From contig CM066998.1 of the NCBI GenBank assembly GCA_033977485.1, positions 60,618,274 through 60,682,273 of the forward strand: a stretch of 64,000 bases of DNA, in the 5' to 3' direction. Source of the DNA: Hydrangea macrophylla (lineage: Eukaryota > Streptophyta > Magnoliopsida > Cornales > Hydrangeaceae). Position numbers and translations under genes: made by a program. Under the pieces are notes generated by a model. The model had not been told where the DNA came from and did no database searches. It saw only the letters and a list, made by a program, of their open reading frames with translations. Below, piece after piece: positions 1 to 10,794 of this stretch. The stretch's first letter is position 1. Every line of letters starts with the position of its first letter.

Positions 1-109
1 ATTAAGATCTAGATCTAAATCTAGATATTAATTTGGATGTTACTGCCATAATGAACTCCGACGACCACCATACAAGGCCACCATATATGAGGTAAGTTGA
101 AGAGTGTAC

Positions 110-365
110 AATCTTAAGACAAATTTTACTTAAGATATGTTAAGTGAAATTTGACTTAATATTTTTTCAGTGAAAATTTTAGATTTTTCAGTGAAGTTTC
201 ACTTCTCTTCTTAAGTGAAATCCAATCTTCAATGAATTTGCAAACATAAGAAAATTTTATAGATCAAGTTAAAGTCAAATTTCACTTAACTTCGTTTCAA
301 ATTTGTGAAATTTGACTTAAGATATCTTAAGCATATATTAAGTCAAATTTGACATAATATTTCTA
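110..365. repeat. AT-rich imperfect repeats
   Basis: The motif GAAATTTGACTTAA and its variants recur about five times, often next to TTAAGATATSTTAAG. They look like the core of a degraded miniature element, but I cannot define termini or a target duplication. No gene is visible from 1 to 900. Confidence 0.35.
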
Positions 366-404
366 AGTGGGGGAAGTCGTCTGATTTCAAACGAGACCGT
401 GGGA

Positions 405-575
405 GTGGGGGTCGCCGAAGGTCAGGAGAGGGGTAGGAGAAATAGTGGTGCGAAGCAGGGATGGTTGTCACCGGAGGTTAGGCGAGGCATGGGATGATCG
501 CCGGAGGTCAGGTGAGGTCTCCGGAGGTCAGGGGAGGTCGCTGGAGGTGACAAGGATGGTGGCCAGAGGTTACAG
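405..575. repeat. G-rich minisatellite
   Basis: Imperfect tandem copies of a roughly 20-24 base unit with the core CCGGAGGTCAGGNGAGG are seen at about 410, 470, 500, 520 and 540. The G-rich strand is the plus strand, and the patch stands out from AT-rich surroundings. No open frame of note. Confidence 0.55.
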
Positions 576-915
576 GGGTGGTGGTAATGGTAGCTAGGGC
601 TTGGTTAGGGTTCGAGGATGAAGATGAGGGTAATTTGGTCTATGGACATTGGGAGGACCTATCCCCAATGTTTACTTTAAATTGTCCTTAATCTCAATAA
701 AACTTCTCTTAATTACATTTTCACCAATTTTTCTAATATTTTATCATTAACCCTGATTTTTAGTATACACCACAGTACTTTCGAAACTTGGTTGGCAGTA
801 TGGCTTGAGAAAATGCCAATCAGTCAAATTCAAATTCAGTTTTCAAGGCACCCCGGCCCCATAATTTTTCTAAGATTAAGATGGTTGTGTTGTGTTCATA
901 CACTTTTTATAACTA

Positions 916-1402
916 ATTGAATATACCCCTATGGTTACCCCTGTGTGGTTTAAAAGTGAACACTTAATCTCTTTGTGGGTTTGAACTAAAGTAAAACTAC
1001 TAAAATTTCTCTCAAAATAGCACCATATGAGAATTAAGTACTAAAATTAGCCCCACATATAGCGTATAGGAGAGTTTATGTGTCAAAATTAACCCTCAGA
1101 TAGGCACCCAAAATTAGCTCCCCAAATGAGTAAGTGTTAAAAAGTAGCTCTACATAGGTGGGTTAAATGGCAGTATTATCCTCACATAGAGGATTGACCC
1201 CAAAATTAACCTCACAAAGAGGGTTAGGTGTTAATAATTTTGGCCAATTTTAGAATTCTTATCAGTTTTAAGGAAATCTCAACAGTTTCACTTTAATCTG
1301 AAACCACAGGAAGGGGAGTAAGTGTCCACTTTTGAACCACATGGAATAAAGTAACAACGGGCCTAACCACAAGGGGAGTAAAATGAATTTAACCCTATTT
1401 TT
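916..1402. mobile_element. Degenerate MITE-like inverted repeat
   Basis: The left part (GTGTGGTTTAAAAGTGAACA near 942) is repeated inverted near 1325 (TGTCCACTTTTGAACCACAT). Between them are several variants of 'AAAATTAGCCCCACATA'. The right end reads like a MITE terminus (GGGGAGTAAAATGAATTTAACCC) but the left terminus is degraded. I saw no clear target duplication. Confidence 0.4.
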
Positions 1403-1468
1403 AATAGTGGAGTTATTGTGTATGTTATGTCCACAAACTTTTTATAATTAATTTAATAGTTGTTGTAG

Positions 1469-1839
1469 GGGTAAATTACACTTTGCACCCCTATAGTTTG
1501 GGTGTAGTGTCACTTTAGTCCATATCATTTTAATTTGGGTTCAATTTAGTCCATCCATCAAAATCAGTTACAATTTTGACAGAAATATATGTCTCATTAA
1601 TTATACACACATGAGACACCAATAACGGCATAAAGGCAATTGTACACAGGTAAATTACACTTTATACCCCTATAGTGTGTATAATGTGGCCTATTTGTAT
1701 CAGAAATTGTAAGTAATTTTTAAGAATTGAATAATTGAACCCAAATTGAAACTATGGGGACCAAATTATTAAAATCGAAACTATAAAAACTAAAGTGACA
1801 TTACACCCACACTATAGGGGAGCAAAGTATAATTTACCC
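1469..1839. mobile_element. Mutator-like MITE, copy 1
   Basis: The ends are GGGTAAATTACACTTTGCAC on the left and an inverted TATAATTTACCC on the right. Flanking 9-base direct repeats TTGTTGTAG and TTGCTATAG agree at 7 of 9 positions, the size expected for Mutator-like elements. Inside are further inverted copies of 'ACTATAGGGG..GTGTAATGTCAC'-type sequence. It has no coding capacity. Confidence 0.65.
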
Positions 1840-2097
1840 TTGCTATAGTTAAGAGGGTAAAATAATGGTGGTATTATTGTGTGGTTAGTGGGTACTGGTA
1901 TGAGGTATCATGTGCAACTCTGTCTATTCAAGTCATTGTTAGTTAATGTAAGAGCGAAGGTTTAAACCCACTTTGTGTTAGTTTATCTAACCTTAATTAG
2001 AGGTTGATTACCCTCGAGGTAATCCTTTGGAGGTCAATGTTGCCTCCATCCAATAATCATTCTCTCATCTTTTTTCTATTAATTTAAGGGTAAATTA

Positions 2098-2470
2098 CAC
2101 TTTACACTCTTGTAGTTTGAGTGTGATATCACTTTGGTCCCTGTAATTTTAATTTTGTCATTTTAGTCTTTGCAGTTTAGGTTCAATGTAGTCTATTCAT
2201 GCAAATTTTCTACAATTGTTTTTACAGAAAATGGGTCGTGTGATACACACGTAAGGGATCATTAGGGTCATAATGGTAAAACTACTTAAAGAAATTGCAT
2301 TTTACACACCTGTATTGAACCTAAATCTATCCAAAATTATCAGAAATTTTTATGAATGGACTTAATTGAACCTAAACTGGAACTGCAAGAACCAAAATGA
2401 CAAAATTAAAACTACAGGGACCAAAGTGATATCACACTCAAACAACAAGGGTATGAAGTGTGATTTACCC
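2098..2470. mobile_element. Mutator-like MITE, copy 2
   Basis: The termini are of the same family as the element at 1469 (GGGTAAATTACACTTTACAC and its inverted partner GTGTGATTTACCC). The subterminal motif GTGTGATATCACTTTGGTCC is repeated inverted near 2415-2440. The candidate 9-base flanks TTAATTTAA and TAGTTTTAA match at 6 of 9, so this is an old insertion. Non-coding. Confidence 0.6.
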
Positions 2471-3248
2471 TAGTTTTAATTGTTCAAGTTATGACTTTTT
2501 AGGTTCGTAACAATTGTACGATGGGCTAGACCCATGTAGGGTCTAGGGGGGCACATGCCCGGCCGGCCCCCTTAAACTTTTCAAAATTTAAACTTTTAGA
2601 TTTACCGCATTTGTGTTCCTCCTAACATTTTTAAATTATCTATTTTAATTTAGAAATATCACTTTGGTCATTGAAAATTTTCTATTTATTACCCACAATA
2701 TATTTTATTTACTCAACTAACCCCATGTATTCAAGCTTTTATACATATTCCTTGTGAACAAATTAAGGATTCTTTGTTTGATTAGTGAAATTAATAAAAT
2801 AAATACCTAAATTCATTTATCTAAACACAATTTTTTGATAGAGTTACAGATGAATAGGTTCATTTGTATTTACAAATTTAACCTCAATTCACTATACTTG
2901 AAATATACAAAATAACCATATAAATTTAAAAATCCTAGAAACTTCTGGTATTTCTACCAAATAAATTGGAGCTCAAGCCTCTATCTAAGAATGTGCCCCT
3001 GAAGTAAAATCCAAGATCCGCCCCTTATTAGTATTATAGTTGCTCGATTTGCGCCTATGTATGTCTCTAACATGGATTATCACATGCATAAATACAATTT
3101 TACGTAAAAAAAAATAAAAAAAAAAAATAAATAAAATATGCTGGCCACCCGATCTCTTTTTCATTAATATATAGAAACATACAAAAAATGGATAAGATTA
3201 TCACTGTCATGATCATAGCAATTAGATAGACTTATATATTAATTTATA

Positions 3249-3542
3249 GGGTAAAGTGCATTTTACACCCTCAAACTATATCATGTTTCGCATTTTGGTC
3301 CCCAAACTATCATTTTTCATATTTTGGTCCCTCAACTATTATTTTGTGGCAGTTTGCTCCCTCCATCACTTTTAGTGACAAAAAAAGTCACTTTTTAGTG
3401 ACACTAAAACTGACGCTAAAAGTGACAGAGGGGGCAAACTGCCACAAAATGATAGTTGGGAGACTAAAATGCAAAAACTGATAGTTTAGAAACCAAAGTG
3501 CAAAACATGGTATAGTTTAAGGGTGCAAAATGCATTTAACCC
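3249..3542. mobile_element. Mutator-like MITE (GGGTAAAGTGCATTTTACAC type)
   Basis: Long inverted termini: GGGTAAAGTGCATTTTACAC on the left, TGCAAAATGCATTTAACCC on the right. The centre is also symmetric around CACTTTTAGTGAC / GTGACACTAAAACTGAC (3367-3425). Flanking 9-mers TAATTTATA and TATATTATA match at 7 of 9. Non-coding and foldback-prone. Confidence 0.65.
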
Positions 3543-4300
3543 TATATTATATTTAGCCAGAAAACAAAAAAACCTGCCATATTGGAAGGGATAATTATAT
3601 TTCAGTCAACTTTTGTATAAAATCTAAAAGTCAAATATTACTTTTTTAAATTAAAAAAAATATCAATAATCATTAAACAAATTAAAAAGCCAACAATAAA
3701 ATTAAAAAAATTATTTCAACTTTTGAATTATTATTTTCTGTTTTAGTCTATTTTATATTTTCAACGTTGTGAACTTGCACTAAAACATTGTTATGATTGC
3801 ACCTAACGTTTAGAAGACTTGCACCCGATTTTGAAACGAGTTACTCCCTACGTTCTACGTTTTAAAGAGTTGCTCCCAAATATTTCGTAGAATTGGTCCT
3901 AACGTTTGAAAGAGTTGCTCCATAATGTCATGTAAAATTTGATGACTTTTTTATTTTATATAAAAATTTTACATTTTTTTAATTTAAAAAAACAATAAAC
4001 TGACTTTTAAATTGAAGACAAAAAAATATACTGAAACTTAATTATCCCTATTAGGAGTAGCAAGGACAAAACGTTTGACCTCTTGGTTCCATTGACCGTT
4101 TCAAAAATTATTTTTAAATTTTCCATGCTTTTTTACTCGTCATTTATCTTTGAAAGTCAATGTAATGCACCAATTAAAAGACCTCCCCAAGCAGTCAATA
4201 ATTGCAAATATCACAAACCTCTAAAGACCAAGAACTAGTCTTAACCCATTAGCCAATTCAATTCAAATGTCCAAAAAATAGACCTCTTCACTCCCATGAA
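3543..4300. other. AT-rich upstream region, no gene
   Basis: No supported gene. 3770-3950 contains a small repeat of 'gagttgctcc' phrases spaced about 50 bases apart. The last 150 bases are the presumed upstream region of the gene at 4491. Confidence 0.5.
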
Positions 4301-4307
4301 ATCTCAC

Positions 4308-4320
4308 CTATATATATACA
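4308..4320 (+). promoter_or_regulatory. Probable TATA box of the gene at 4491
   Basis: CTATATATATACA lies about 170 bases before the chosen start codon. It is followed by a CT-rich stretch (ctatctctctctttct) typical of plant leaders and then an A-rich leader. No experimental support is implied. Confidence 0.55.
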
Positions 4321-4490
4321 CATCCTATCTCTCTCTTTCTAAATCATCCAATACACAAAATCAACAACAATATAGTTACAAGCTCTCAAGAAGAGATCAT
4401 ATATTCATATCACACCTCTTTTTATTAATTCTTTGTGCAAACCATTCATTTTTTTTACATATATAGATTACAAAAGTGTAATATTACCAT

Positions 4491-5708
4491 ATGTCCACTC
4501 TTCAAGCTTCAAGCATTATATCTTCATCCAATTCTCTCTCCTCTCGTCGTTGTCCAAGAGGAACAACCAGATGCGTTATCAGTGTCCCGAGGCTCCCTAA
4601 GAGTCCTCTCTCTCTCCCCTCTCTCTCCACTTTCTCACTTCCCATTACCCGTATCGAAAAACAGCCCAATTCACCTTCTGGTAGTCCCAATTCTTCAAGA
4701 AAAGACCCAATGGTGAAAGCTAAGCTTTACACGATAATGGAGTCTATTTCAGACAGAATTGAAATGCACAAGAACATTGGAGAGCAGAGAAACAACTGGA
4801 ACACCCTTCTCTTAACATCGATTAATGCGATAACTCTCTCTGCTGCAACAATGGCTGGAATTGCATCCACAAGTCCAAATTTTGGAGCTCTAAAGCTCTC
4901 TTCTACTCTAATGTACTTGGCAGCAACTGGGTTTTTGATTATTATGAATAAGATTCAACCTTCTCAACTTGTTGAAGAACAGAGAAATGCCACAAGGTTG
5001 TACAAAAATCTTGAGACCCAAGTTCAGAGAAAACTCTCTTTTGGGAATCCAACAATTCGCGATGTGAGAGAGATGACTGAGAGAGTTCTGGCTCTTGATA
5101 AGGCATATCCACTTCCTTTACTCGGCACGATGCTTGAGAAATTCCCCGAAACGGTGGAGCCTACAGTGTGGTGGCCTAAGCAAGGGAAGGGAATTGGGGA
5201 GGGAAGGGAAAGGGAAAAAGGGAGGGAAAGGAATGGTTGGAGTGGAAAATTGGAGGAGGAAATGAGAGGGGTAATTTCGGTATTAGAGAAAAAAGACGAA
5301 GAAGACTACTTAAGATTGGGAAAAAAAGCTTTGAAACTTAACAAAGTTTTGGCCATCTCTGGACCTTTGTTAACAGGCTTAGCTGCTCTTGGTTGTGCTT
5401 TTTCGGGGTATAATAGTAATTCCACATGGGCTGCAGTGCTTGGAGTTGTTGCCGGGGCGATGGCAAGTGTCGTAAATACGGTCGAGCACGGCGGGCAAGT
5501 TGGGATGGTGTTTGAGATGTATAGAAGCAATGCTGGTTTCTTTAAGCTGATGGAAGAGACTATTGGATCAAATTTGGAGGAGAGAGAAGTGGAGAGGAGA
5601 GAGAATGGGGAGTTGCTTGAATTGAAGGTGGCTTTGAAGCTTGGAAGAAGCTTATCGGAGCTAAGGAATTTGGCTGTCAATGAAGAGTTTGCTAGCAAGC
5701 TTTTTTGA
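4491..5708 (+). CDS. At4g22030-like plastid-predicted membrane protein
   Basis: An intact single-exon frame of 405 residues. It matches, from recalled family features, the plant family annotated as 'probable F-box protein At4g22030'; the hallmark stretch MEMHKNIGEQRNNWN-like is present at about residues 93-105. The first 70 residues are Ser/Arg/Pro-rich and almost free of acidic residues, like a chloroplast transit peptide. Hydrophobic segments lie at about 107-125, 135-152 and, Gly/Ala-rich, at 285-330. An Arg/Glu/Gly-rich linker (about 225-255) separates the halves. I see no F-box motif, so the family name says little about function. The start at 4491 is chosen because it supplies the transit-like leader; the next in-frame ATG (4710) would remove it. 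A TATA-like box and CT-rich leader precede it. The biochemical role is unknown. Confidence 0.85.
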   Translation: MSTLQASSIISSSNSLSSRRCPRGTTRCVISVPRLPKSPLSLPSLSTFSLPITRIEKQPNSPSGSPNSSRKDPMVKAKLYTIMESISDRIEMHKNIGEQRNNWNTLLLTSINAITLSAATMAGIASTSPNFGALKLSSTLMYLAATGFLIIMNKIQPSQLVEEQRNATRLYKNLETQVQRKLSFGNPTIRDVREMTERVLALDKAYPLPLLGTMLEKFPETVEPTVWWPKQGKGIGEGREREKGRERNGWSGKLEEEMRGVISVLEKKDEEDYLRLGKKALKLNKVLAISGPLLTGLAALGCAFSGYNSNSTWAAVLGVVAGAMASVVNTVEHGGQVGMVFEMYRSNAGFFKLMEETIGSNLEEREVERRENGELLELKVALKLGRSLSELRNLAVNEEFASKLF

Positions 5709-6112
5709 TATTTTCAAGTGTTGATGATCTTCTTCACTTGTGTTCATAATTTTGTAGATCATTCTTAATTTGTACATTTTTTTTTTTTTTTTTTGCTAAG
5801 AGAAAAAAAAATGTAACTAATTCCCTTTTTTCACAGATCAATCTGTGGAAATGTTAACTCCATTCATTGATTCAATGTATATAGTGAGTCAACAGAATAT
5901 ATGTAATCAAAATTGATATCATCGATCAATTGAATTTGTCATAGTGTTTCTTTGTTCATAATTGCTTCTCCAATAAAGTGATACAAGCCTTATGCAAGGA
6001 TTCTCCCAAAAAAAATTTCTTTGTTCATAATTGCTTCTCCTTTAAAGTGACTGCTCAAAATGGTGCGCAACAACTTGGAATGTAAGGACGCGATTGGCGA
6101 CATTGCGGTTTT
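5709..6112. other. 3' flank of the At4g22030-like gene
   Basis: Contains a T-rich tract (5777-5795) and AT-rich sequence consistent with a 3' UTR and polyadenylation zone. A roughly 35-base phrase (tttctttgttcataattgct...) occurs twice, at about 5946 and 6017. No gene seen. Confidence 0.4.
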
Positions 6113-6436
6113 TTAGGGCTCGCATGGTAACGTTTCCTGTTTTGAGTTTTTAGTTTTTTAAAAACGAAAACCAGTTTTTGTTTTTTTTTATTTTTTTTGA
6201 AAAAAAATAAAAATAAAAACTTGTTTGGTAACATTTTTGTTTTTTTTTTTCAAAAAAAAAAAACAAAAACAGGAAACGCAAAATGACTTTTTGGTGTTTT
6301 CATTTTTTACCCAAAATTTGAAAACGTTTTTTTAAAAACAAAAAAACAAAAACGTCACCAAGCGTGTTTTCAATTTTCGTTTTCTAAAAAACGAAAACAA
6401 AAACAGAAAACAACAACGCTACCAAACAAGCCCTTA
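6113..6436. mobile_element. hAT-like MITE with A/T-rich foldback
   Basis: The ends TAGGGCTCGCATGGTAACG and (inverted) CGCTACCAAACAAGCCCTTA are a familiar plant 'gggcttgtttggtaacg' terminal pair. The interior is oligo-A/oligo-T that folds on itself (AAAACGAAAACC / GTTTTTGTTTTC). I could not identify an 8-base target duplication. A related but broken copy follows to about 6755. Confidence 0.5.
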
Positions 6437-6960
6437 GTTTTCGGTTTTCGGTACTTTTCTAGTTTTTAAAATAATGAAAACCGAAATTAGTTTTGGCTTT
6501 TATGAAAATGGAAACTGAAAACTAGTTTTTTTTTTTTTTTTGGTTTTTCATTTTCTGGACCAATTTCATTTTCGTTTTAAAAAAAGAAAAGAATCAGACA
6601 GCGACAACGATTACAAAATACTTTTTCAATATTTCTTTTCAAAATAGAAAAACGAAAAATGATAAAACAAACATGTTTTCAATTTCCTTTTTTTTTTCTT
6701 GAAAAAAATGAAATCAAAATCAACAAATTCCTCAAGGTTACCAAATAAGCGCCTTAAGTAGTTAGTGGTTGGCTCTAAACAATTTCATTAACTCATAAAT
6801 AGTAAATACTAGTAATTTAAAGGGAAATTTTGAGATAAACCCCTTAAAATTGGTCTATAGTTTGTAAAACCCAACTAGGCTTATTTTTCAATATAAAACC
6901 AAAGTGCTCATTTGTTTTTAAGTCATTTGTGTTTAAGCTAAACCCCTTCTTTTTAAAAAA
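6437..6960. other. A/T-homopolymer-rich region, no gene
   Basis: Repeated AAAACGAAAA/TTTTCGTTTT phrases resemble the preceding MITE, so this is probably a second decayed copy, ending near 'ggttaccaaataagcgcctta' (about 6738-6758). 6759-6960 has no recognisable feature. Confidence 0.35.
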
Positions 6961-6974
6961 ACAAAATTATGACA

Positions 6975-7430
6975 AATCTACCCCCACCACTATCACAATC
7001 GTCAGCTTCACCACCAGAACGATCGCTACCATCGCCACCACCACCAGCATCGCCACCGCGCCACCACCACTGCCATCACAGTACCACTATCGCCACCATC
7101 GCAGCACCACCACTATCGCAGCACCACCATCGCCACCATCATAGCACCACCACCCTCGCCACCGTGTCCACCATTGCAGCACCACCACCATCGTCACCAC
7201 GTCTACCATTGCAGCACCAGCACCAGCACCATCGCAGCACCACCACTACCATCGCCATCTCCATCGCCGTCACCATCACCATCGTCATCACCACCACCAC
7301 TACCACCATTGTCACTGCCATCACCACCACCATCGTCATGACCGCATTACCACCATCGCATCACAACCACCGTCATCACAGCACCACCATGACCACCACC
7401 AGCACCACAATATTATCTGTTTTTGAAAAC
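6975..7430. repeat. Degenerate CAC/CAT trinucleotide repeat tract
   Basis: About 450 bases dominated on the plus strand by CAC, CAT, CAG and CGC triplets (phrases such as caccaccatcg, gcagcaccaccac). All three frames stay open and encode only His/Pro/Ser/Thr-type low-complexity runs. I treat them as repeat artefacts, not proteins. It ends with the phrase 'agcaccacaatattatctg', which recurs in the array at 7910. Confidence 0.8.
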
Positions 7431-7490
7431 ATATAATATTATTTAATTTTGACAATATTATCTGTTTTCGAAAATAGATAATTTCCCAAC

Positions 7491-7491
<1 letters not shown>

Positions 7492-7524
<33 letters not shown>
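7492..7524 (+). repeat. Run of 33 C
   Basis: A homopolymer of 33 C (G on the minus strand), followed by GCGCG. Long C runs are rare in plant DNA, and the exact length may be affected by sequencing or assembly. Confidence 0.85.
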
Positions 7525-7525
<1 letters not shown>

Positions 7526-7909
7526 CGCGTAACAGCACCATTGTGATGTTATTATCTGTCATGCTCAACAGATAATAATATCAAAACAGATAATTTCACA
7601 GATAATATTCTGTCATGCTCAACAGATAATATTATCTGTTTGGTAACAAATACTAATCATTATGATATTATATAGATCAACAGAACAGATAATATGCCAT
7701 TAAACCCTACAAATCTTGTAATATGCGATTAAACCCTAATATTTTATCTTTTCTGTTCGGATTGCTGGTCTTTTTCATTTTAAGAGATAGTATTATCTGT
7801 TTGATAACACATAATATTATATATTTTGCAGCCAATGACAAGTTTATGGTATATAATGGTCATGATATTAAAACAGATTATTATCTGTTAAAACGATTCA
7901 CAAACAGTT

Positions 7910-8560
7910 CACAACCACAGCCATCATAGCACCACCACGACCACCAGCAGCAGCACCACAATATTATCTGTTTTTGAAAACAGATAATTTTGCAGCAGTA
8001 CCACCACCATTGGAGCACCACCACCATCACCACCGCACCACCACCACTACCCCCATAACAGCATAGTTCACAACCACCGCCATCACAGCACTACCACCAC
8101 CACCACCACCAGCACCACAATACTATCTATTTTTTAAAACAGATAATATTATCTATTTTTCTGTTTTCGAAAACAGATAATTTTGCAGCAGCATCACCAC
8201 CACTATCGGAGCACCACCACCACCGTACCACCACCACCACCCCCATAACAGCATAGTTCACAACCACCGCCATCACAGTACCACCACGACTACCACCAGT
8301 AGCACTACAATATTATCCGTTTTTGAAAACAGATAATATTATCTATTTTTTGTTTTCGAAAACAGACAATTTTGCAGCACACCACTACCACCATCGGAGC
8401 AGCAGTACCACCGCACCACCACCACCACCTCCCCATAACAGCACAGTTCACAACCATCGCCATCACAGCACCACCACGACCACCACTAGCAATACCACAA
8501 TATTATCTGTTTTTGAAAACAGATAATATTATCTGTTTTCTAAAACTGATAATTTTGCAG
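7910..8560. repeat. ~190-bp tandem satellite with embedded palindrome
   Basis: The phrase 'CACAACCACNGCCATCA' starts at 7910, 8069, 8259 and 8449, giving spacings of 159, 190 and 190. Each unit has a CAC-rich half ending in 'CCCCATAACAGCATAGTT' and an AT half built from TTATCTGTTTTC followed by its exact reverse complement GAAAACAGATAA, often doubled through AATATTATCTG. A related half unit is at about 7366-7480, and loose ATTATCTGTT/AACAGATAAT motifs fill 7540-7900. No credible protein. Confidence 0.75.
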
Positions 8561-8847
8561 CACCACCACCACCACCGCCGCCGCCATCACCGTTGTTGTC
8601 ATCGTTGCCGTCGCCGTTGCCATCGACATCACACCATCGTCACCTCCATTACCATCGTCATCACCACCACCATTACAGCACCACCACTACCATTGCAGCA
8701 CCACCACTACCACCATCGCACCACCACCACCACCACCACCATCATCACCTCCATCTACAATCGCAGCACCTACACCACCACGTCACTTCTATCACTTTCG
8801 CAACAACACCACCGTAATCGTCACCTCCATCACCATTGCAGCACGAC
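8561..8847. repeat. CAC-rich satellite flank at the CACTA target
   Basis: A continuation of CAC/CAT triplets. Bases 8738-8797 (caccatcatcacctccatct...) closely resemble 15922-15986 on the far side of the CACTA element, so the same satellite lies on both sides of the insertion. Confidence 0.65.
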
Positions 8848-8869
8848 CACTACACCATATGGGCAAATT

Positions 8870-9040
8870 TGTAACGGGCAGGTTTTATGATTTGTAACGG
8901 GAATACCCGTTACTAATTTGTAACGGGTATATCCGTTACAAAGTTCGAAAAATCGTTACTAATTATCATTATTTTGGTTACTTAATTTTTGTAACGGGTG
9001 CATTTATATTAGTAACGTTTATAACCATTACAATATTGAT
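8870..9040. repeat. Left subterminal repeats of the CACTA element
   Basis: At least four copies of TTTGTAACGGG or its inverse CCCGTTAC lie in direct and inverted orientation next to the left terminus. Confidence 0.75.
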
Positions 9041-9089
9041 CCAAAAAAAAATAAAAAATAAAATAATTTTGGCAACTCGAAAACTATCT

Positions 9090-9560
9090 GGCTCTCATTT
9101 GGGGGTTTCATTTGGCCAGGGTTTCACAAGAGAAAGAGAGACATGAGAAAGGGAGAAAGAGAAGCCGTCACTGCCCGCCACTTCCTGTCGACCGCCGCTC
9201 CCCGCCGCTGCTCGTCGCTTCCTGCCGACGTCCCAGGTACACCCTTCCTCCTCCTTCTTCTTTTTCTCCTTCTCCTTCGCCATCCTCTTCGATCTTCCTT
9301 CTTCTTCTTCTTCTTCTTTCTTCCTTCTTCTTCTTCTTCTTCTTCTTCTTCTTCTTCTTCTCTCTTCCTTCGTTTTCTTCTACTTTGTCAGATTCATGTA
9401 TGGCGGATAACTAAGAGAAATTAGAGTTCAATTTGGGGGTAAGTTAGGGTTCGTTGTCTCTTCTTGCTTAATTTATTGATTCTTCTTTGTAAATTAGGGT
9501 TCGTTGTTCTATTTTTGTGGCTTCATTTTGGGGATTTCCATCCATCTCTGTGTTACTTCA
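9090..9560 (+). other. Captured leader-like segment with (TTC)n microsatellite
   Basis: A GC-richer stretch (9160-9235) ends TCCCAG|GTACAC, which looks like a 5' exon and splice donor. It is followed by a (TTC)n/(CTT)n tract at about 9297-9362 and 'attagggttcgttgt' phrases seen in plant 5' UTR introns. Probably the captured start of a host gene, perhaps DMS3 itself. The open frames over the CTT tract are low-complexity artefacts. Confidence 0.4.
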
Positions 9561-10482
9561 TACATTTAATTTGCTCTCTGTAATGTGTATATATATACAC
9601 TATATATGTAGTGGACGGAGCCTACTTTTCTTTACCCCTGGTTATTTCTTTTTTATTTTTCAATCGGATTGTCTGCAATTCTAAGGTTGTCAAGTTTTAT
9701 TTTTGCAACTGCAAATTTTACTTTAGTTTGTGTTTTGGTCATGGCAATGGATGCCTCTTCATGTTTTTTTATGACAATGGTATTGATAATTTTTAACATT
9801 AAGGTTAACTTCCATCTTTGCAGAAGCTTCAGGATGATCTACAAATGTTTGGTCTAAGAATAAAGCAGCATGAAGACAATATCAAACTTTTGAACACTGA
9901 AAAAAACAATTTAGAGGACTCCATTCTGGATATGCGAGGTAAATTCCCTTCGATCTTCAGTGCTTATCATTACATTTTCAAGGTTCTTTCTGAAATCTGC
10001 AGTAGTTGGCAAATAGTGAGCCTGAAAGATTTAAGTGCTCAACGGACCGAATGAATAAAATGAAATATTATTCAGCTTTTAAGAATGGAATTTTGGTGCT
10101 CAAGTAAATTGTGCCTATTTGAGGTCAACATCATATATATTGTGTTACGACACATAATTTTTGAAACATTTTGCATCCAATTCCATTAGGCAGATAACAA
10201 CGTAATGTGTAGTTGCAAATCTGCATAGAACTTATGGTAAGTGCAACTCAACTTGCATTGATTATGTTCCTGCCCTTTGTAGTCCCCACAAGCTGTCTTG
10301 CATTTGAAGAATTTAGTTCATGTTATTCCCTTACCCGGAAGTACAATTACGTCATACATTTTATAAAAGATAACACTCAAACGTAGTTCAAACTTTTTTA
10401 CGTTTTCAAATTTCAATTCTCAAATTGACATCAACATGGAAACGATTCATTTATTTGGTTTTCAATTTGAAGAAATTTAAGA

Positions 10483-10794
10483 CTTAATTTTTGGCAATCT
10501 TGTGTGGTGTACTTTAATGTTTGTTATATTTTTCACTAACAAGAGTTCTCTTAGTTACTCTTGGCATCAACTGTGCCGAAGACTGAAAATGAGGATCTCT
10601 CTCACACACAGAGTGAAGACGAAACAGTTGAAAATATCCTTAATTTTTGGCAATCTTGTGTGGTGTACTTTAATGTTTGTTATATTTTTCACTGACAAGA
10701 GTTCTCTCAGTTACTCTTGGCATCAACTGTGCCTAAGACTGAAAATGAGGATCTCTCTCACACACAGAGTGAAGACGAAACAGTTGAAAATATC
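10483..10794 (+). repeat. 156-bp tandem duplication covering a DMS3 exon start
   Basis: Two head-to-tail copies (10483-10638 and 10639-10794) each contain the intron end, the acceptor (CTTAG or CTCAG) and the first part of DMS3 block 2. They differ at only a few bases (for example ACTAACAAG/ACTGACAAG and GCCGAAG/GCCTAAG). Confidence 0.85.

Noticed and set aside
32..900. Possible gene upstream of the first MITE
   Set aside because: No frame of useful length and no splice-supported coding blocks.
6975..8847. CRISPR-like array
   Set aside because: Repeats are tandem satellite units with low-complexity spacers in a plant genome; no cas genes.
6929..8890. Several overlapping open frames rich in His, Pro, Ser, Thr
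   Set aside because: They lie entirely in CAC/CAT triplet repeats, which stay open in all frames; no start context, domain or codon pattern supports a protein.
9112..9424. Open frames of about 93-100 residues at the left of the CACTA interior
   Set aside because: They are driven by the (TTC)n tract and end in poly-Phe or poly-Ser; better seen as a leader-like segment.
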